A stretch of DNA of 64,000 nucleotides from Marinobacter qingdaonensis (GCF_034555935.1 NZ_JAYDCJ010000003.1:2790001-2854000); one strand, 5' to 3'. Shown: positions 16,653 to 25,506, numbered from the stretch's first letter. The notes: generated by a model from the sequence alone, not told the origin. A program made the numbers and translations.

Positions 16653-17295
16653 CAAGCAACCCGAGCCGCACGGCCATCAGGGCCAGCTCAACATCGCTGG
16701 AAATCTCCAGCTTCTCAAAGATCCGGTACCGATAGCTGTTCACCGTTTTCGGGCTCAGGCACAGCTTGTCGGAGATGTCCTGAACCTTCTGGCAATCCAC
16801 CACCATCATCGCGATCTGCATTTCCCGCTCGGACAGGCGCTCAAACAGCGACAACTCGCCATCGTCATCGCGGTCGCCACTCAATTGCTTGAGGGCCATT
16901 TTCTGGGCGATTTCGGGGCTGATGTAGCGCTGGCCGGAGTGCGCCATGCGGATGGCCCGGACCATTTCCTTGATATCCGCGCCCTTGGTGATGTAGGCGG
17001 ATGCACCGCTTTGCATAACCCGGGTCGGGTACGGGTCGTCGGCGCAGGCGGTCACCACAATCACCCGGATGGTGTCGTCGATGCGAAGGATGCGACGGGT
17101 GGCCTCCAGGCCACCGATACCGGGCATGCGGATGTCCATGAGGACAATGTCGGGCCGGGCCCGACGGACAAATTCAATGGCGTCTTCCCCAGAGGCTACC
17201 TGGCCGATGACTTCCAGGTCGGGGTTATCCGCCAGCATCCGGGTAATGCCCGAACGCACCAGCTCGTGGTCATCGACAACCAATACCCTGATCAA
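16636..17295 (-). CDS. gacA: Response regulator GacA/UvrY (LuxR family)
   Basis: The 219-residue protein has a receiver domain (VLVVDDHELVRSG start, phosphoacceptor Asp in DIVLMDIRMPG at about 54, Thr/Ala region, conserved Lys in YITKGAD) and a C-terminal LuxR-type HTH (LSEREMQIAMMVVDCQKVQDI, then LCLSPKTVNSYRYRIFEKL). GacA is activated by the sensor GacS and drives transcription of the Rsm small RNAs that titrate CsrA/RsmA, controlling secondary metabolism, motility and biofilm genes. Overlap with uvrC indicates one operon. Confidence 0.93.
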   Translation of the reverse strand: MIRVLVVDDHELVRSGITRMLADNPDLEVIGQVASGEDAIEFVRRARPDIVLMDIRMPGIGGLEATRRILRIDDTIRVIVVTACADDPYPTRVMQSGASAYITKGADIKEMVRAIRMAHSGQRYISPEIAQKMALKQLSGDRDDDGELSLFERLSEREMQIAMMVVDCQKVQDISDKLCLSPKTVNSYRYRIFEKLEISSDVELALMAVRLGLLDADKV

Positions 17296-17395
17296 CTTTC
17301 ACCTCGCACACGGACTACGGGGAAAACAACGGAATTCTGACGGCCACCTTACCATTGCGTAGGTACAACCCGAAACTCCGGCGCCCGAACGGGAT

Positions 17396-17647
17396 TCACG
17401 ACGGGCTACCCAGACCGGCCGTATTCTCGACCGGATCAAACCAGACCACCAAATCGCCGCGCTTGACGGCAGCCCGGACACGACTGCGTTCGGCGAAGGG
17501 GTCTTCAGTATCGTTCAGTCCATGGTAACGGGTACAGTATTCCTCGACCAGTCCATTGAGCTGATCTTCGGTGAGAAGCTCGCTGTCCACGACGAATTTT
17601 TCCTGTCGCGGGTCGGGTTGGGGCTGATGGGCTGCGTCGTCGGTCAT
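17396..17647 (-). CDS. YheU-like small protein (UPF0270)
   Basis: This 83-residue acidic protein resembles the YheU/UPF0270 family: LTEDQLNGLVEEYCTRYHG followed by a segment ending in VKRGDLVVWFD, a pattern of small helical proteins of unknown role. A strong AGGAGG Shine-Dalgarno sequence precedes the ATG. The N-terminus carries a short Pro- and Gln-rich extension. No operon partner is obvious. Confidence 0.6.
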   Translation of the reverse strand: MTDDAAHQPQPDPRQEKFVVDSELLTEDQLNGLVEEYCTRYHGLNDTEDPFAERSRVRAAVKRGDLVVWFDPVENTAGLGSPS

Positions 17648-17729
17648 TCATCCTCCTGTCGAGCCCGACATGGTAAGGATTAAGACACGGAGGGAGAAGC
17701 CCTATCAGGGAAAATACGCGGCCCGGGGC

Positions 17730-19349
17730 TCAGGCCGCGTCGTGGGCGGTTCGGAAATGGGCAATCAGCTGGCGCATGGAATGGGACTCCTGGCGCAGGG
17801 CCTCACTGATCGAGCGGGTGTTTTCGACGCTCTCAATGAGGAAATCGGCGCTTTCATCCAGCATGGCCGAGCGGCGCCCCACCCGACCGATTTCGTCGCG
17901 CTGGGTGGTCACAGCAGCGGTGATTTCCTCGCTATGAGCCTCCAGGCTGTCGAAGCGGACCGCCAGCCCCTCCAGGTGTTCACGCAGCGCCACAAGATGC
18001 TCCCGGTTCTGGCTACCAGCCTCGCGCATGGCCTCCAACTGACCATCGGCATTACTGACCCCGGCCACCAGGTCCTGGACCCACTGGGAAATATCCCGGG
18101 TGGAGTCGGAGGTGCGCCGTGACAGGGTACGGACTTCGTCGGCGACCACGGCGAATCCGCGGCCGTGTTCCCCGGCCCGGGCCGCTTCAATCGCGGCGTT
18201 CAGCGCCAGCAGGTTGGTCTGCTCGGCGATCTCGGCAATCACTCCGATCACCTGCTCAATCTTACCGGAGGAGTCGGACAGGGCCTGAATGGAGGCTGCG
18301 ACACGGGCAATCACCTCCACCGTGTTCTCCGCAGCCGCTTCACTGGTGACCAGGCGCTGCTGCACTTCGGCGTTGGCCGACACCGCCTCGCTGACGGTGC
18401 GGGCCGAGTTGTCCGTGGCCAGTTCGATGGCCGAGGCCTGGTCCGCGATGGTGGCCATGGACTGGCTGACGTCCTGGATCTGGCGCCGGGTACGCTCGGA
18501 CGCTTCCTGCAGGGATTCCGCACCGGCGTCCAGGGTGCCGGAGCGCTGGTTCAGGCCACCGGCGGCGCCACGAATATCGGAAATGAACTGCTCAAAGCGG
18601 CTGACCAGGCCCCCAAGCGCTCGGCTGACCCCGGCCACCTCGTCCCGGCCATCAAGCACGGGCACCCAGGTCAGGTCACTCTGCTCTTCCATGGCGGTGA
18701 GTTCCCGCGCCATGGTCTGCAGACGCTGGATGACCGAGCCCCGCAACCACAGGGTCATCAGCACCACGAGCAGCAAAAAGCCCAGGGAACCGGCGACCAG
18801 GTAGGTCTGCTGGTTCGACAGGAACTGGAGCAACTCGTCTGCGCCGGTACCCACCGCTTCGCGGCTTTCCAGCTGCCGCTGGTTGATCGCGGACAACATC
18901 GGCTCCAGGGCTGGAAACAGGTCGAAATCCACCACCTGGCCAACCCGGTAGTAGCTTTTTTCCTCAATGCCCGACGCCATGGCGCCCATCAACGCCAATA
19001 CCCGCTCGAACGCCTCGTCGTGCTGCTGCGCCCAGGCCTGCAGCTCCGGATTCTGTTGAACTGCGGCCCAATGGGCCGGCAGCGCGTCTTCCAGCCCGGC
19101 AAAGGCAGGCTGGATTTCATCCCACAGCAACAGCTGGGCTTTGATCTTGTAAGCCAGGTCCTGAAGTTTGCGATGGGACTGTTCCAGGTCCGCCAGCAGC
19201 CAGGTTTCCTGGAGGTTGGTGCGAATCAGGGTATCCGACGCGCCCTCAGCTTTCAGGATAATGGCCCAGGACAGGGCCGCCAGCCCGGCCAGGGCAAACA
19301 CACACAGAAAGGCAAAACAGAGGATGCGGGTACGGACAGTGCCAAGCAT
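17730..19349 (-). CDS. Methyl-accepting chemotaxis protein
   Basis: The 539-residue protein has two membrane helices (about 8-30 and 185-207) around a roughly 150-residue helical periplasmic sensor domain, a HAMP-like linker, and a cytoplasmic signalling domain. That domain contains the invariant hairpin tip [20 protein letters not shown] and [12 protein letters not shown], which contacts CheA and CheW. The start at 19349 is chosen over one at 19379 because of GGAG 5 bp upstream. The ligand is unknown. The chemotaxis genes cheV and cheR in this window lie 9 kb away. Confidence 0.9.
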   Translation of the reverse strand: MLGTVRTRILCFAFLCVFALAGLAALSWAIILKAEGASDTLIRTNLQETWLLADLEQSHRKLQDLAYKIKAQLLLWDEIQPAFAGLEDALPAHWAAVQQNPELQAWAQQHDEAFERVLALMGAMASGIEEKSYYRVGQVVDFDLFPALEPMLSAINQRQLESREAVGTGADELLQFLSNQQTYLVAGSLGFLLLVVLMTLWLRGSVIQRLQTMARELTAMEEQSDLTWVPVLDGRDEVAGVSRALGGLVSRFEQFISDIRGAAGGLNQRSGTLDAGAESLQEASERTRRQIQDVSQSMATIADQASAIELATDNSARTVSEAVSANAEVQQRLVTSEAAAENTVEVIARVAASIQALSDSSGKIEQVIGVIAEIAEQTNLLALNAAIEAARAGEHGRGFAVVADEVRTLSRRTSDSTRDISQWVQDLVAGVSNADGQLEAMREAGSQNREHLVALREHLEGLAVRFDSLEAHSEEITAAVTTQRDEIGRVGRRSAMLDESADFLIESVENTRSISEALRQESHSMRQLIAHFRTAHDAA

Positions 19350-19516
19350 GACAACTCCAGCAAGGGGCTTTGCCTGCAAGGCTATCCGCGCTTTGTGACA
19401 GATTTATGGCACTTCCCGGGCTTCTTTGGTCTAAGTTCCCGCCCTACCACCTTTTTCCAGCTTCAAAAACACGGCGGGATTGCCTATCATCGGCTTTTAA
19501 TAAATGTTGGAAGCTA

Positions 19517-20224
19517 ATGAATCAATCGGTTTTCCGTCTGACCTTACCGATCCTGTTTGGCTACCTGCCGCTGGGCATGGCGTTCGGGGTCCTGTTCGCT
19601 ACCCAGCTGGACTATGCCTGGTGGATAGCCCCACTGATGGGCGTATTGATCTTCGCCGGGGCCGGGCAAATCCTGGCGGTCAGCCTGCTGGCGGCCCAGG
19701 CCGGCCTGCTGGAAGTGTTCGTCGCCATGTTCGTGCTGAACGCGCGGCACCTGTTCTACGGCCTGTCACTGCTGGGCCAGTTTCGCGGAGCGGGCTGGCG
19801 CAAGGCGTACCTGATTTTCGGCCTGACCGACGAAACCTACTCGCTGCTGACTAGTCGCCCCAGAGGCCCCGATCGGGCCGCCGAGCAAATCCGGGACTTT
19901 CAGATCACCGCGCTCAACCAGCTTTATTGGGTGGTTGGCTGCGCCCTCGGTGCGCTCCTGGCGAACAACGTCAGCTTCGACAGCACCGGGATTGAGTTTG
20001 CCCTGGTCGCGCTGTTCATCGTCCTGACCATCGAACAGTTCAAGGCCCTGGGCGACGCGCTGCCGATCTGGACCGGGGCGGCCGCCGCCGGCATCGCCAT
20101 GCTGTTGCTGCCAGCCGCCCATCAACTGATCGGCGCCATTGCTATTGTGACCGGGGTTTTACTGCTGCATTACCGCCGGGCCGGACGGCGTGACACAGCG
20201 GAGTCGGTGGTGAACCATGGGTGA
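19517..20224 (+). CDS. azlC: AzlC-family amino acid exporter, large subunit
   Basis: The 235-residue protein is an inner-membrane protein of the AzlC family (LIV-E exporters), with GYLPLGMAFGVL near the N-terminus and LNARHLFYGLSL in the centre. With AzlD it exports branched-chain amino acids. The start at 19517 follows GGAAG and matches the family N-terminus; an upstream in-frame extension to 19370 is not expected to be translated. It overlaps azlD by 8 bp. Confidence 0.9.
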   Translation: MNQSVFRLTLPILFGYLPLGMAFGVLFATQLDYAWWIAPLMGVLIFAGAGQILAVSLLAAQAGLLEVFVAMFVLNARHLFYGLSLLGQFRGAGWRKAYLIFGLTDETYSLLTSRPRGPDRAAEQIRDFQITALNQLYWVVGCALGALLANNVSFDSTGIEFALVALFIVLTIEQFKALGDALPIWTGAAAAGIAMLLLPAAHQLIGAIAIVTGVLLLHYRRAGRRDTAESVVNHG

Positions 20225-20555
20225 AGCTGGTTACATCGCTGCCTTTATTGCGGTAGCGACGGCGGCGACGTTCGCCACGCGGGTCATCCCCTTCCTGTTT
20301 CTGGAACGGCACACGGACCACCCGCTGATACAGCACCTGGGGCGCTACCTGCCCGCGGCGGTCATGGCGCTGCTGGCAACCGTGTTTTTGCAGCGCTCGG
20401 CGGACTGGACTCTGATAGTACCCGGTGCTGACGGAGTGCTGGCCGGACTGCTGGTGGTCCTGGTCCACCTGTGGCGAGGCAACGCCCTGCTCTCGATTGC
20501 CGCCGGCACCGCCTGCTACATGACCATGCAGCAGACCGGCCTGTTGACGGGTTAG
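20217..20555 (+). CDS. azlD: AzlD-family amino acid exporter, small subunit
   Basis: The 112-residue protein has four predicted membrane helices and the family pattern ATFATRVIPFLFL near the N-terminus, then LPAAVMALLA. It is the obligate small partner of AzlC. The overlap of 8 bp with azlC points to translational coupling. Confidence 0.88.
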   Translation: MGEAGYIAAFIAVATAATFATRVIPFLFLERHTDHPLIQHLGRYLPAAVMALLATVFLQRSADWTLIVPGADGVLAGLLVVLVHLWRGNALLSIAAGTACYMTMQQTGLLTG

Positions 20556-20956
20556 GCCTGGGCTTCGATGTTGGCAACCAGTCGGGAGTCACTGACCGCG
20601 GCCGTGCGGTGCTTGGCGACGCCGTGGTATTCGGGGCTCTCGATCATCTCCATGAAGGCATCGATGGAGGGGTAGCGAACCAGCAGGACCTGGTCCCAGG
20701 ATTCGTCTGGGGGCGCAATCAGCGCGCCGACACTGCGGCCGGACCAGATGACTTCGGCACCCACGGCTTTGACGCAGGCCGCTGCTTCCTGCATGTACAG
20801 CCGATAGGCCTCACGACCGGACAGCTCCTGGGGAGCGTCGGTGTACTTGGCCCGGTCGCGGAACCGCAACAGGTTCAGCATCACGATGGGCTGGTCTTTG
20901 GGGGTGTCGGCAAGCACTTTCTGCAACTGCTCGGGCGTGGGATTTATGGCGTCCAT
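20552..20956 (-). CDS. DUF1330-family protein
   Basis: The 134-residue protein has the ferredoxin-like fold pattern of DUF1330: PIVMLNLLRFRD, then WDQVLLVRYPSIDAFMEMIESPEY near the C-terminus. Members are small cytoplasmic dimers without an established reaction. The start at 20956 has GAGG 6 bp upstream and is preferred over one at 21013. The stop overlaps convergent azlD by 4 bp. Confidence 0.82.
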   Translation of the reverse strand: MDAINPTPEQLQKVLADTPKDQPIVMLNLLRFRDRAKYTDAPQELSGREAYRLYMQEAAACVKAVGAEVIWSGRSVGALIAPPDESWDQVLLVRYPSIDAFMEMIESPEYHGVAKHRTAAVSDSRLVANIEAQA

Positions 20957-21059
20957 CCTGGTCCTCTGGTTCGGTTGCAACGGGTAGACACTATAGCCCA
21001 GGACGCTGGCCATGACGCATACGATTTGATTACCTTTCGATTAATAAGCTGGAATCTGC

Positions 21060-22007
21060 ATGAATCTGACCGCGATCTTTCTGCAAACCCTGGAGACCAC
21101 CCTGCCGGTCTTCGCCATGGTCTTCATCGGCCTGGGCCTGCGCCGTGTTGGCTGGATCGACAACGCCTTCGTCAACACCGCGTCCAGCCTGGTGTTCAAG
21201 GCCACGCTGCCGACCCTGGTTTTCCTGAGCATCATCCGGGCCGACCTGGACACCGCGCTCAACCCGGGCCTGTTGGTGTTTTTCCTGTGTGCGACCCTGG
21301 CCAGCTTCGGTCTGGTCTGGCTCTGGGCGAGTTGGCGGGTCAAGGCGGAAGATCGTGGCGTGTACGTGCAGGGCGCCTTCCGGGGCAACTGTGGCATCGT
21401 GGGGCTGGCGCTGGCCGCCAACCTGTATGGCGACTTCGGCCTGTCCGCCGGCGGGATCCTGCTGGGCCTGGTGATCATCTCCTACAACGCCCTGTCGGTG
21501 ATGGTGCTGCTGGCCTACCAACCGGGCCAGACCGCCAGCTGGCGCCGGATCGGCCAGGACATCGTGCGCAATCCGCTGATCCTTGCGGTGGTTGCCGCCA
21601 TCCCGGTGGCCTGGCTCGATATTCAGTTCCCGAGCTGGGTCATGACCTCCGGCGATTACTTCGCCTCTCTCACTCTGCCCCTGGCGCTGTTGTGCATTGG
21701 TGCCACGGTGTCGCTCAGCGCCCTGCGCACCGACAGCCGCACCGCCACCAGCTCCAGCATGATGAAAATGGTGGTGCTGCCGGCAGTGTGCACCGCCGCC
21801 GCCTGGCTGGTGGGTTTCCGCGGCGCGGAACTGGGCCTGATGTTCCTTTACTTTGCCAGCCCGACCGCCGCCGCCAGCTTTGTCATGGTCAAGGCCCTGG
21901 GCGGCAATGACCGCCTGGCCGCCAACATCATTGCCCTCACCACCCTGGTGGCCAGTGTGACCGTGACCCTGGGCGTGTTCATTCTGCGCAGCGCCGGGCT
22001 GATCTAA
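21060..22007 (+). CDS. AEC-family transporter (auxin efflux carrier-like)
   Basis: The 315-residue protein has about ten predicted membrane helices in two halves, as in the auxin efflux carrier family, with RGNCGIVGLALAANLYG in the first half and SPTAAASFVMVKALGGND near the end. Bacterial members move organic acids or related anions; the substrate here is unknown. It overlaps the convergent fructosamine kinase stop by 4 bp. Confidence 0.83.
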   Translation: MNLTAIFLQTLETTLPVFAMVFIGLGLRRVGWIDNAFVNTASSLVFKATLPTLVFLSIIRADLDTALNPGLLVFFLCATLASFGLVWLWASWRVKAEDRGVYVQGAFRGNCGIVGLALAANLYGDFGLSAGGILLGLVIISYNALSVMVLLAYQPGQTASWRRIGQDIVRNPLILAVVAAIPVAWLDIQFPSWVMTSGDYFASLTLPLALLCIGATVSLSALRTDSRTATSSSMMKMVVLPAVCTAAAWLVGFRGAELGLMFLYFASPTAAASFVMVKALGGNDRLAANIIALTTLVASVTVTLGVFILRSAGLI

Positions 22008-22783
22008 CCGGCGCTGCCACCGATCGCAGCAACCGCGTCGAAGCCGCGCTCGCAGCCGCCAAGGTAGCCGCCGCCAAACAGGTTGTAGTGATTCAGGTAA
22101 TGGTAGAGGTTGTACAGATCCCGCTTGCGTTCGTAGACTGGCGTGCGCGGGTAGCGCCGGTCGTAGGCCTGGTAAAAGGCGCGGCCAAAACCGCCGAACA
22201 TCTCGGTCATGGCCAGATCCGCTTCCCGGTCCCCGCAGTAGATCGCAGGGTCGATCAGCCAGGGCTGGTCGCCGTCGAACAGTACGTTGCCACTCCAAAG
22301 GTCGCCATGCAGCAGACTGGGGTGGGCGCAATGCCGGTCCAGCCACCGCGCCACTGCGTCACCTTGCTGCGCCAGCATTGCTTCAAACCGACTCCGCACG
22401 CCTGGGTTCCGTATTCTGGACACCTGATACCCCAGTCGGTCCCGCACGAAGAACTCACCCCAGGATTGGCACCAGCGATTGGGTTGCGGCGACAATCCGA
22501 TGAAATTGTCCCGGCCCCAGCCAAACTGGGCCTGCCGGAGTTCGTGCAGCCGCGCCAGCCCATCACCGAGGATCCGCTGGCCCCGCTCGCTGCCGGACGA
22601 CGCCTGAATGGCGGTCATTTCCAACTCGGTCTCATCCACCCGATACACCTCGGGCACACCGATGCCGGTCACCCCCGCCTCGGCAAGGGCCTTGGCCAGA
22701 CAGTCCAGGCCCTCGGCTTCACACGACAGGGCCTCGGCGTAGCCGGAGGCATCGCGTTTGATGTGGGTGCGGTCCACGGGCAT
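22004..22783 (-). CDS. Fructosamine/ketosamine-3-kinase family protein
   Basis: The 259-residue protein has the kinase catalytic loop HPSLLHGDLWSGNVLFD and the metal-binding LIDPAIYCGDREADLAMTEM that define the fructosamine-3-kinase family. These enzymes phosphorylate sugar adducts on proteins or small amines so that they break down, a repair of glycation. The start at 22783 is supported by AGGAG; it is preferred over a 377-codon extension to 23137 that would run across acyP. The family usually has about 290 residues, so the protein is slightly short at the N-terminus. Confidence 0.83.
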   Translation of the reverse strand: MPVDRTHIKRDASGYAEALSCEAEGLDCLAKALAEAGVTGIGVPEVYRVDETELEMTAIQASSGSERGQRILGDGLARLHELRQAQFGWGRDNFIGLSPQPNRWCQSWGEFFVRDRLGYQVSRIRNPGVRSRFEAMLAQQGDAVARWLDRHCAHPSLLHGDLWSGNVLFDGDQPWLIDPAIYCGDREADLAMTEMFGGFGRAFYQAYDRRYPRTPVYERKRDLYNLYHYLNHYNLFGGGYLGGCERGFDAVAAIGGSAG

Positions 22784-22861
22784 CGGGCTCCTTGCAGTGG
22801 TCCAACCAGAACCGTTAGATTGAACCAAAGCCTGACATGACGGAACCAAAGGGAGCAACTC

Positions 22862-23140
22862 ATGGAAACCAAACGCTGGCAACTGCTGGTGTCCGGCCGC
22901 GTGCAAGGGGTGTATTACCGCGCCTCGACGGTCCAGGAGGCTAGTCGTCTCGGGGTTCTGGGCTACGCCCGCAACCTGGCGGACGGCCGGGTCGAGGTGG
23001 TGGCCGAGGGCACGGACGCACAACTGTCCCAACTGAAAGTCTGGTGCCAGCAAGGCCCGGACGCGGCGATCGTAAAGAGCGTTGAGATCACCGAACAACC
23101 GGCCACCGGCGAGTTTTCCGATTTCGGCATTCGCCACTGA
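22862..23140 (+). CDS. acyP: Acylphosphatase
   Basis: The 92-residue protein carries the catalytic GRVQGVYYRAST motif with the Arg of the phosphate cradle, and GYARNLADGRVEVVAEG with the catalytic Asn. It hydrolyses acyl phosphates such as acetyl phosphate. Size and both motifs are typical. It reads away from the fructosamine kinase gene, whose start is 78 bp away. Confidence 0.93.
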   Translation: METKRWQLLVSGRVQGVYYRASTVQEASRLGVLGYARNLADGRVEVVAEGTDAQLSQLKVWCQQGPDAAIVKSVEITEQPATGEFSDFGIRH

Positions 23141-23172
23141 GCCTCATCCCGACCACACACCAGAGCCAAGCC

Positions 23173-23769
23173 ATGGACAAGCCCTTCTCCCAGGCCTGCG
23201 AGAACAACAAGCAACCCATTCTGGACCGGCTCTCCGAGCTGTTTGACCAGCCCGGCACCATCCTCGAAATTGGCTCAGGAACGGGCCAGCACGCCGTTCA
23301 CTTTGCCCAGCATCTTCCGCACCTGACCTGGCAGCCCAGCGACCACCCGCACAACTACCGGCTGTGTCTGGCCTGGATCCGCGACACCTACCTGACCAAC
23401 ATCAATCCGCCGTACCCGCTGGACGTCGCCAGTGATGACTGGGCAGGCCTGCCCGCGACCCAAGGCGCCTATTCCGCCAACACCGCGCACATCATGAGCT
23501 GGAAGGAAGTGGAAGCAATGTTCGCCGGGGTCGCGCAGACCCTACCATCGGATGGGCTGTTCTGCCTGTATGGACCATTCAGCTACAGTGGCCGCCACAC
23601 CAGCGACAGCAACCGGCGGTTTAACCAATCGCTGCGGGCGCAGGCCGCGCACATGGGCATTCGGGATCTGGAGGACTTGCGACGCCTGGGCGCCAGCACG
23701 GGCCTGGTCCTGACCCAGGACTTTGACCTGCCGGCGAACAACCGCCTGCTGGTGTGGCGAAAGCAGTGA
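23173..23769 (+). CDS. DUF938-family SAM-dependent methyltransferase-like protein
   Basis: The 198-residue protein begins with SQACENNKQPIL and a motif I-like SAM-binding loop ILEIGSGTGQHAVHFA, the pattern of the DUF938 family. Targets are unknown. It starts 32 bp after acyP and ends just before a bidirectional terminator. Confidence 0.85.
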   Translation: MDKPFSQACENNKQPILDRLSELFDQPGTILEIGSGTGQHAVHFAQHLPHLTWQPSDHPHNYRLCLAWIRDTYLTNINPPYPLDVASDDWAGLPATQGAYSANTAHIMSWKEVEAMFAGVAQTLPSDGLFCLYGPFSYSGRHTSDSNRRFNQSLRAQAAHMGIRDLEDLRRLGASTGLVLTQDFDLPANNRLLVWRKQ

Positions 23770-23778
23770 TTCGGGCAT

Positions 23779-23807
23779 AAAAAAACCCCAGCGATTGCTG
23801 GGGTTTT
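23779..23807. terminator. Bidirectional terminator after the DUF938 gene
   Basis: The stem CCCCAGC/GCTGGGG (23786-23803) is flanked by seven A on the left and four T on the right, so it can end transcripts from both directions. It is nearly identical to the terminator at 23952-23979. Confidence 0.85.
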
Positions 23808-23830
23808 ATGTTGGCGGAGAGGGAGGGATT
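23779..23830. repeat. Direct repeat copy 1: terminator plus tRNA-Ser 3' tail
   Basis: About 52 bp here match the segment at 23952-24002 with few differences. Each copy contains the CCCCAGC hairpin and then TTGGCGGAGAGGGAGGGATT, which on the minus strand is the last 16 nt of tRNA-Ser plus CCA. This copy has no complete tRNA behind it. Confidence 0.85.
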
Positions 23831-23945
23831 ATTCGGGCCTTCGGCCCTCACCCCTTCGGGGCCGTCGTCGCTCTGCTCCGACGTTCCTCAGCCTGCGGCG
23901 CAGGCTTCGGTCGAACCCGCGAGGGTGCTTCTACCCACCCAATCG
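23811..23945 (-). other. Multi-hairpin element ending in a tRNA-Ser-like 3' tail, possible ncRNA
   Basis: On the minus strand this stretch holds a run of short GC-rich hairpins: GCCTGC/GCAGGC (23891-23905), CGTCG/CGACG (23863-23883), CCCC/GGGG (23851-23861) and GGGCC/GGCCC (23835-23847). A TTCGACC segment resembling a T-loop is near 23910. It then ends with the acceptor strand, CCA and terminator of tRNA-Ser. No open frame fits it. It may be transcribed by read-through from tRNA-Ser or be a remnant of recombination at the tRNA 3' end. The RNA role is inference. Confidence 0.5.
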
Positions 23946-23951
23946 GCCAAT

Positions 23952-23979
23952 AAAAAACCCCAGCTTTTGCTGGGGTTTT
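23952..23979 (-). terminator. Terminator of tRNA-Ser
   Basis: The stem CCCCAGC/GCTGGGG (23958-23975) is followed on the minus strand by a run of six T. It starts within 5 bp of the tRNA-Ser CCA end. Confidence 0.87.
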
Positions 23980-24002
23980 GTATTGGCGGAGAGGGAGGGA
24001 TT
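23952..24002. repeat. Direct repeat copy 2: terminator plus tRNA-Ser 3' tail
   Basis: This is the second copy of the segment at 23779-23830. Here the tail belongs to the intact tRNA-Ser gene. The copies are 172 bp apart in register. Confidence 0.85.
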
Positions 24003-24074
24003 CGAACCCTCGATACGCTATTAACGTATACACACTTTCCAGGCGTGCGCCTTCAGCCACTCGGCCACCTCTCC
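23984..24074 (-). tRNA. tRNA-Ser (GGA)
   Basis: The minus strand gives a 91-nt class II tRNA. The acceptor stem is GGAGAGG paired with CCTCTCC, the anticodon is GGA in CTGGAAA, a long variable arm spans about 17 nt, the T arm contains GGTTCGAATCC, the discriminator is G, and CCA is encoded. The long variable arm and GGA anticodon identify serine. Confidence 0.96.
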
Positions 24075-24122
24075 AATAAACTGTTTCAAATCAGCGATCT
24101 CGTCGCTCATTTGAGGGCGCAA

Positions 24123-24151
24123 ACTCTAATGGTTTTTCCTGCGTTTGGCAA
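24123..24151 (-). promoter_or_regulatory. Promoter of tRNA-Ser
   Basis: On the minus strand TTGCCA (24146-24151) and TAGAGT (24123-24128) are spaced by 17 bp, about 48 bp upstream of the tRNA 5' end. A short 5' leader would be removed by RNase P. Confidence 0.55.
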
Positions 24152-24284
24152 CTCCCTTTCCTGAAATCGACCAAATTTTTCTGTCCGCACCGGATCGGCG
24201 AGTATTTTTTGCCCGTACAAGGTCGTACCCTAGAAGCCTACCCAGAAGCTTCCATTGACGAACCGACGACGGGACCGCGCCCTT

Positions 24285-24815
24285 ATGATGATGAATGCCG
24301 ACCAATCCACCCTTGTCCTGATCGACCTGCAGGAAAAGCTCATGCCCGCCATCAGCCAGGGCCAGGAGGTGGTTGATCGCAGCCACACCCTGGCCACCAT
24401 TGCCGGCTTGCTGGGCGTGCCGGTGCTGGCCACGGAACAGATGCCGGACAAGTTGGGCCATAACGTCGAGGCCATTGCCGAGCTCTGCCAGCAGGTCATC
24501 ACCAAGGACCATTTCGATGCCTGCCCGGATGGACTCATCAATCAGCTCCCGGAAGGCCGGCAGGAGATCGTCATTGCCGGCTGTGAAGCCCATGTCTGCA
24601 TGATGCAGACGGCACTGAGCCTGCTTGAAGCTGGCTTCAAGGTCTGGGTGGTGGCCGATGCCACCGGCTCCCGCCACGATCTGGATCGGGACGTGGCCCT
24701 GGATCGGCTGCACCAGAGCGGCGCCCGGATCGTTACCGTGGAGATGTTGGCGTTCGAGTGGATGCGCCACGCCGGACACCCCCGGTTCCGGGATGTGCAG
24801 GCGCTGATCAAATAA
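24285..24815 (+). CDS. Isochorismatase-family hydrolase
   Basis: The protein has about 176 residues and the catalytic triad of cysteine hydrolases in this family: Asp in LVLIDLQEKLMP near the N-terminus, Lys in ITKDHFDA, and Cys in EAHVCMMQTALSLLEAG. It resembles the YcaC/isochorismatase-like hydrolases, whose substrates vary (amides, ureides, isochorismate). Three ATG codons lie in a row (24285, 24288, 24291), and no strong Shine-Dalgarno sequence decides among them. A cupin gene follows after 27 bp. Confidence 0.85.
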   Translation: MMMNADQSTLVLIDLQEKLMPAISQGQEVVDRSHTLATIAGLLGVPVLATEQMPDKLGHNVEAIAELCQQVITKDHFDACPDGLINQLPEGRQEIVIAGCEAHVCMMQTALSLLEAGFKVWVVADATGSRHDLDRDVALDRLHQSGARIVTVEMLAFEWMRHAGHPRFRDVQALIK

Positions 24816-24842
24816 CCGAACCGACGTAAAAAGGGTCGAACC

Positions 24843-25493
24843 ATGCTGAACATGGACTTTACCGAGCGGGTGGTGGTCAATACCTCAGCGATGGACTGGG
24901 TCCCCAGCCCGGCCGGGGGTGTGTTGCGCAAGCCCCTGGCCCGGGAAGAGGCCGAACGCGGTCATGCCACCAGCATTGTCCGCTATGAACCGGGGGCGTC
25001 CTTTCAGCGCCATGAACACCCGCTGGGCGAGGAAATTCTGGTCTTGGACGGGGTATTTTCCGACGAGACCGGCGACTACCCGGCCGGCACCTACCTGCGT
25101 AATCCGCCGGGCACCGGCCACGCGCCATTCAGCGAGGGCGGCTGCACCCTGTTCGTCAAGCTGCATCAGTTCGACGATCGGGATCGCACAACCGTGCGGG
25201 TGGATACCCGTTCGACGGCCTGGTTGCCGGGCCAAGGCGGGCTCGAGGTCATGCCACTGCACGATTTCGAGCATGAGCACGTGGCGCTGGTGAAATGGCC
25301 GGCCCGGGAACGGTTCCAGCCGCACCGGCATTTTGGCGGCGAGGAAATCCTGGTGCTGTCCGGGGAGTTTTGCGACGAACACGGGCGCTACCCGGCCGAG
25401 ACCTGGCTGCGCAGCCCGCACCTGAGCCAGCATCACCCGTTTGTTGAGACGGAAACCATCATCTGGGTGAAAACCGGGCACCTGCCCCTGTGA
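24843..25493 (+). CDS. Double cupin protein, ChrR-like
   Basis: The 216-residue protein contains two cupin repeats of about 95 residues, each with paired His and Glu ligands: HEHPLGEEILVLDGVFSDE and HRHFGGEEILVLSGEFCDE. This matches the anti-ECFsigma ChrR C-terminal cupin fold, but the N-terminal zinc anti-sigma domain is absent, so it is probably a stand-alone metal-binding enzyme or sensor. It follows the isochorismatase gene closely on the same strand. Confidence 0.82.
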   Translation: MLNMDFTERVVVNTSAMDWVPSPAGGVLRKPLAREEAERGHATSIVRYEPGASFQRHEHPLGEEILVLDGVFSDETGDYPAGTYLRNPPGTGHAPFSEGGCTLFVKLHQFDDRDRTTVRVDTRSTAWLPGQGGLEVMPLHDFEHEHVALVKWPARERFQPHRHFGGEEILVLSGEFCDEHGRYPAETWLRSPHLSQHHPFVETETIIWVKTGHLPL

Positions 25494-25506
25494 ATCCGGA
25501 CCGCAC

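Noticed and set aside
22784..23137. N-terminal extension of the fructosamine kinase across acyP
   Set aside because: The extension would cover the acylphosphatase gene on the other strand. The shorter start has a clear AGGAG and begins at a family-like N-terminus.
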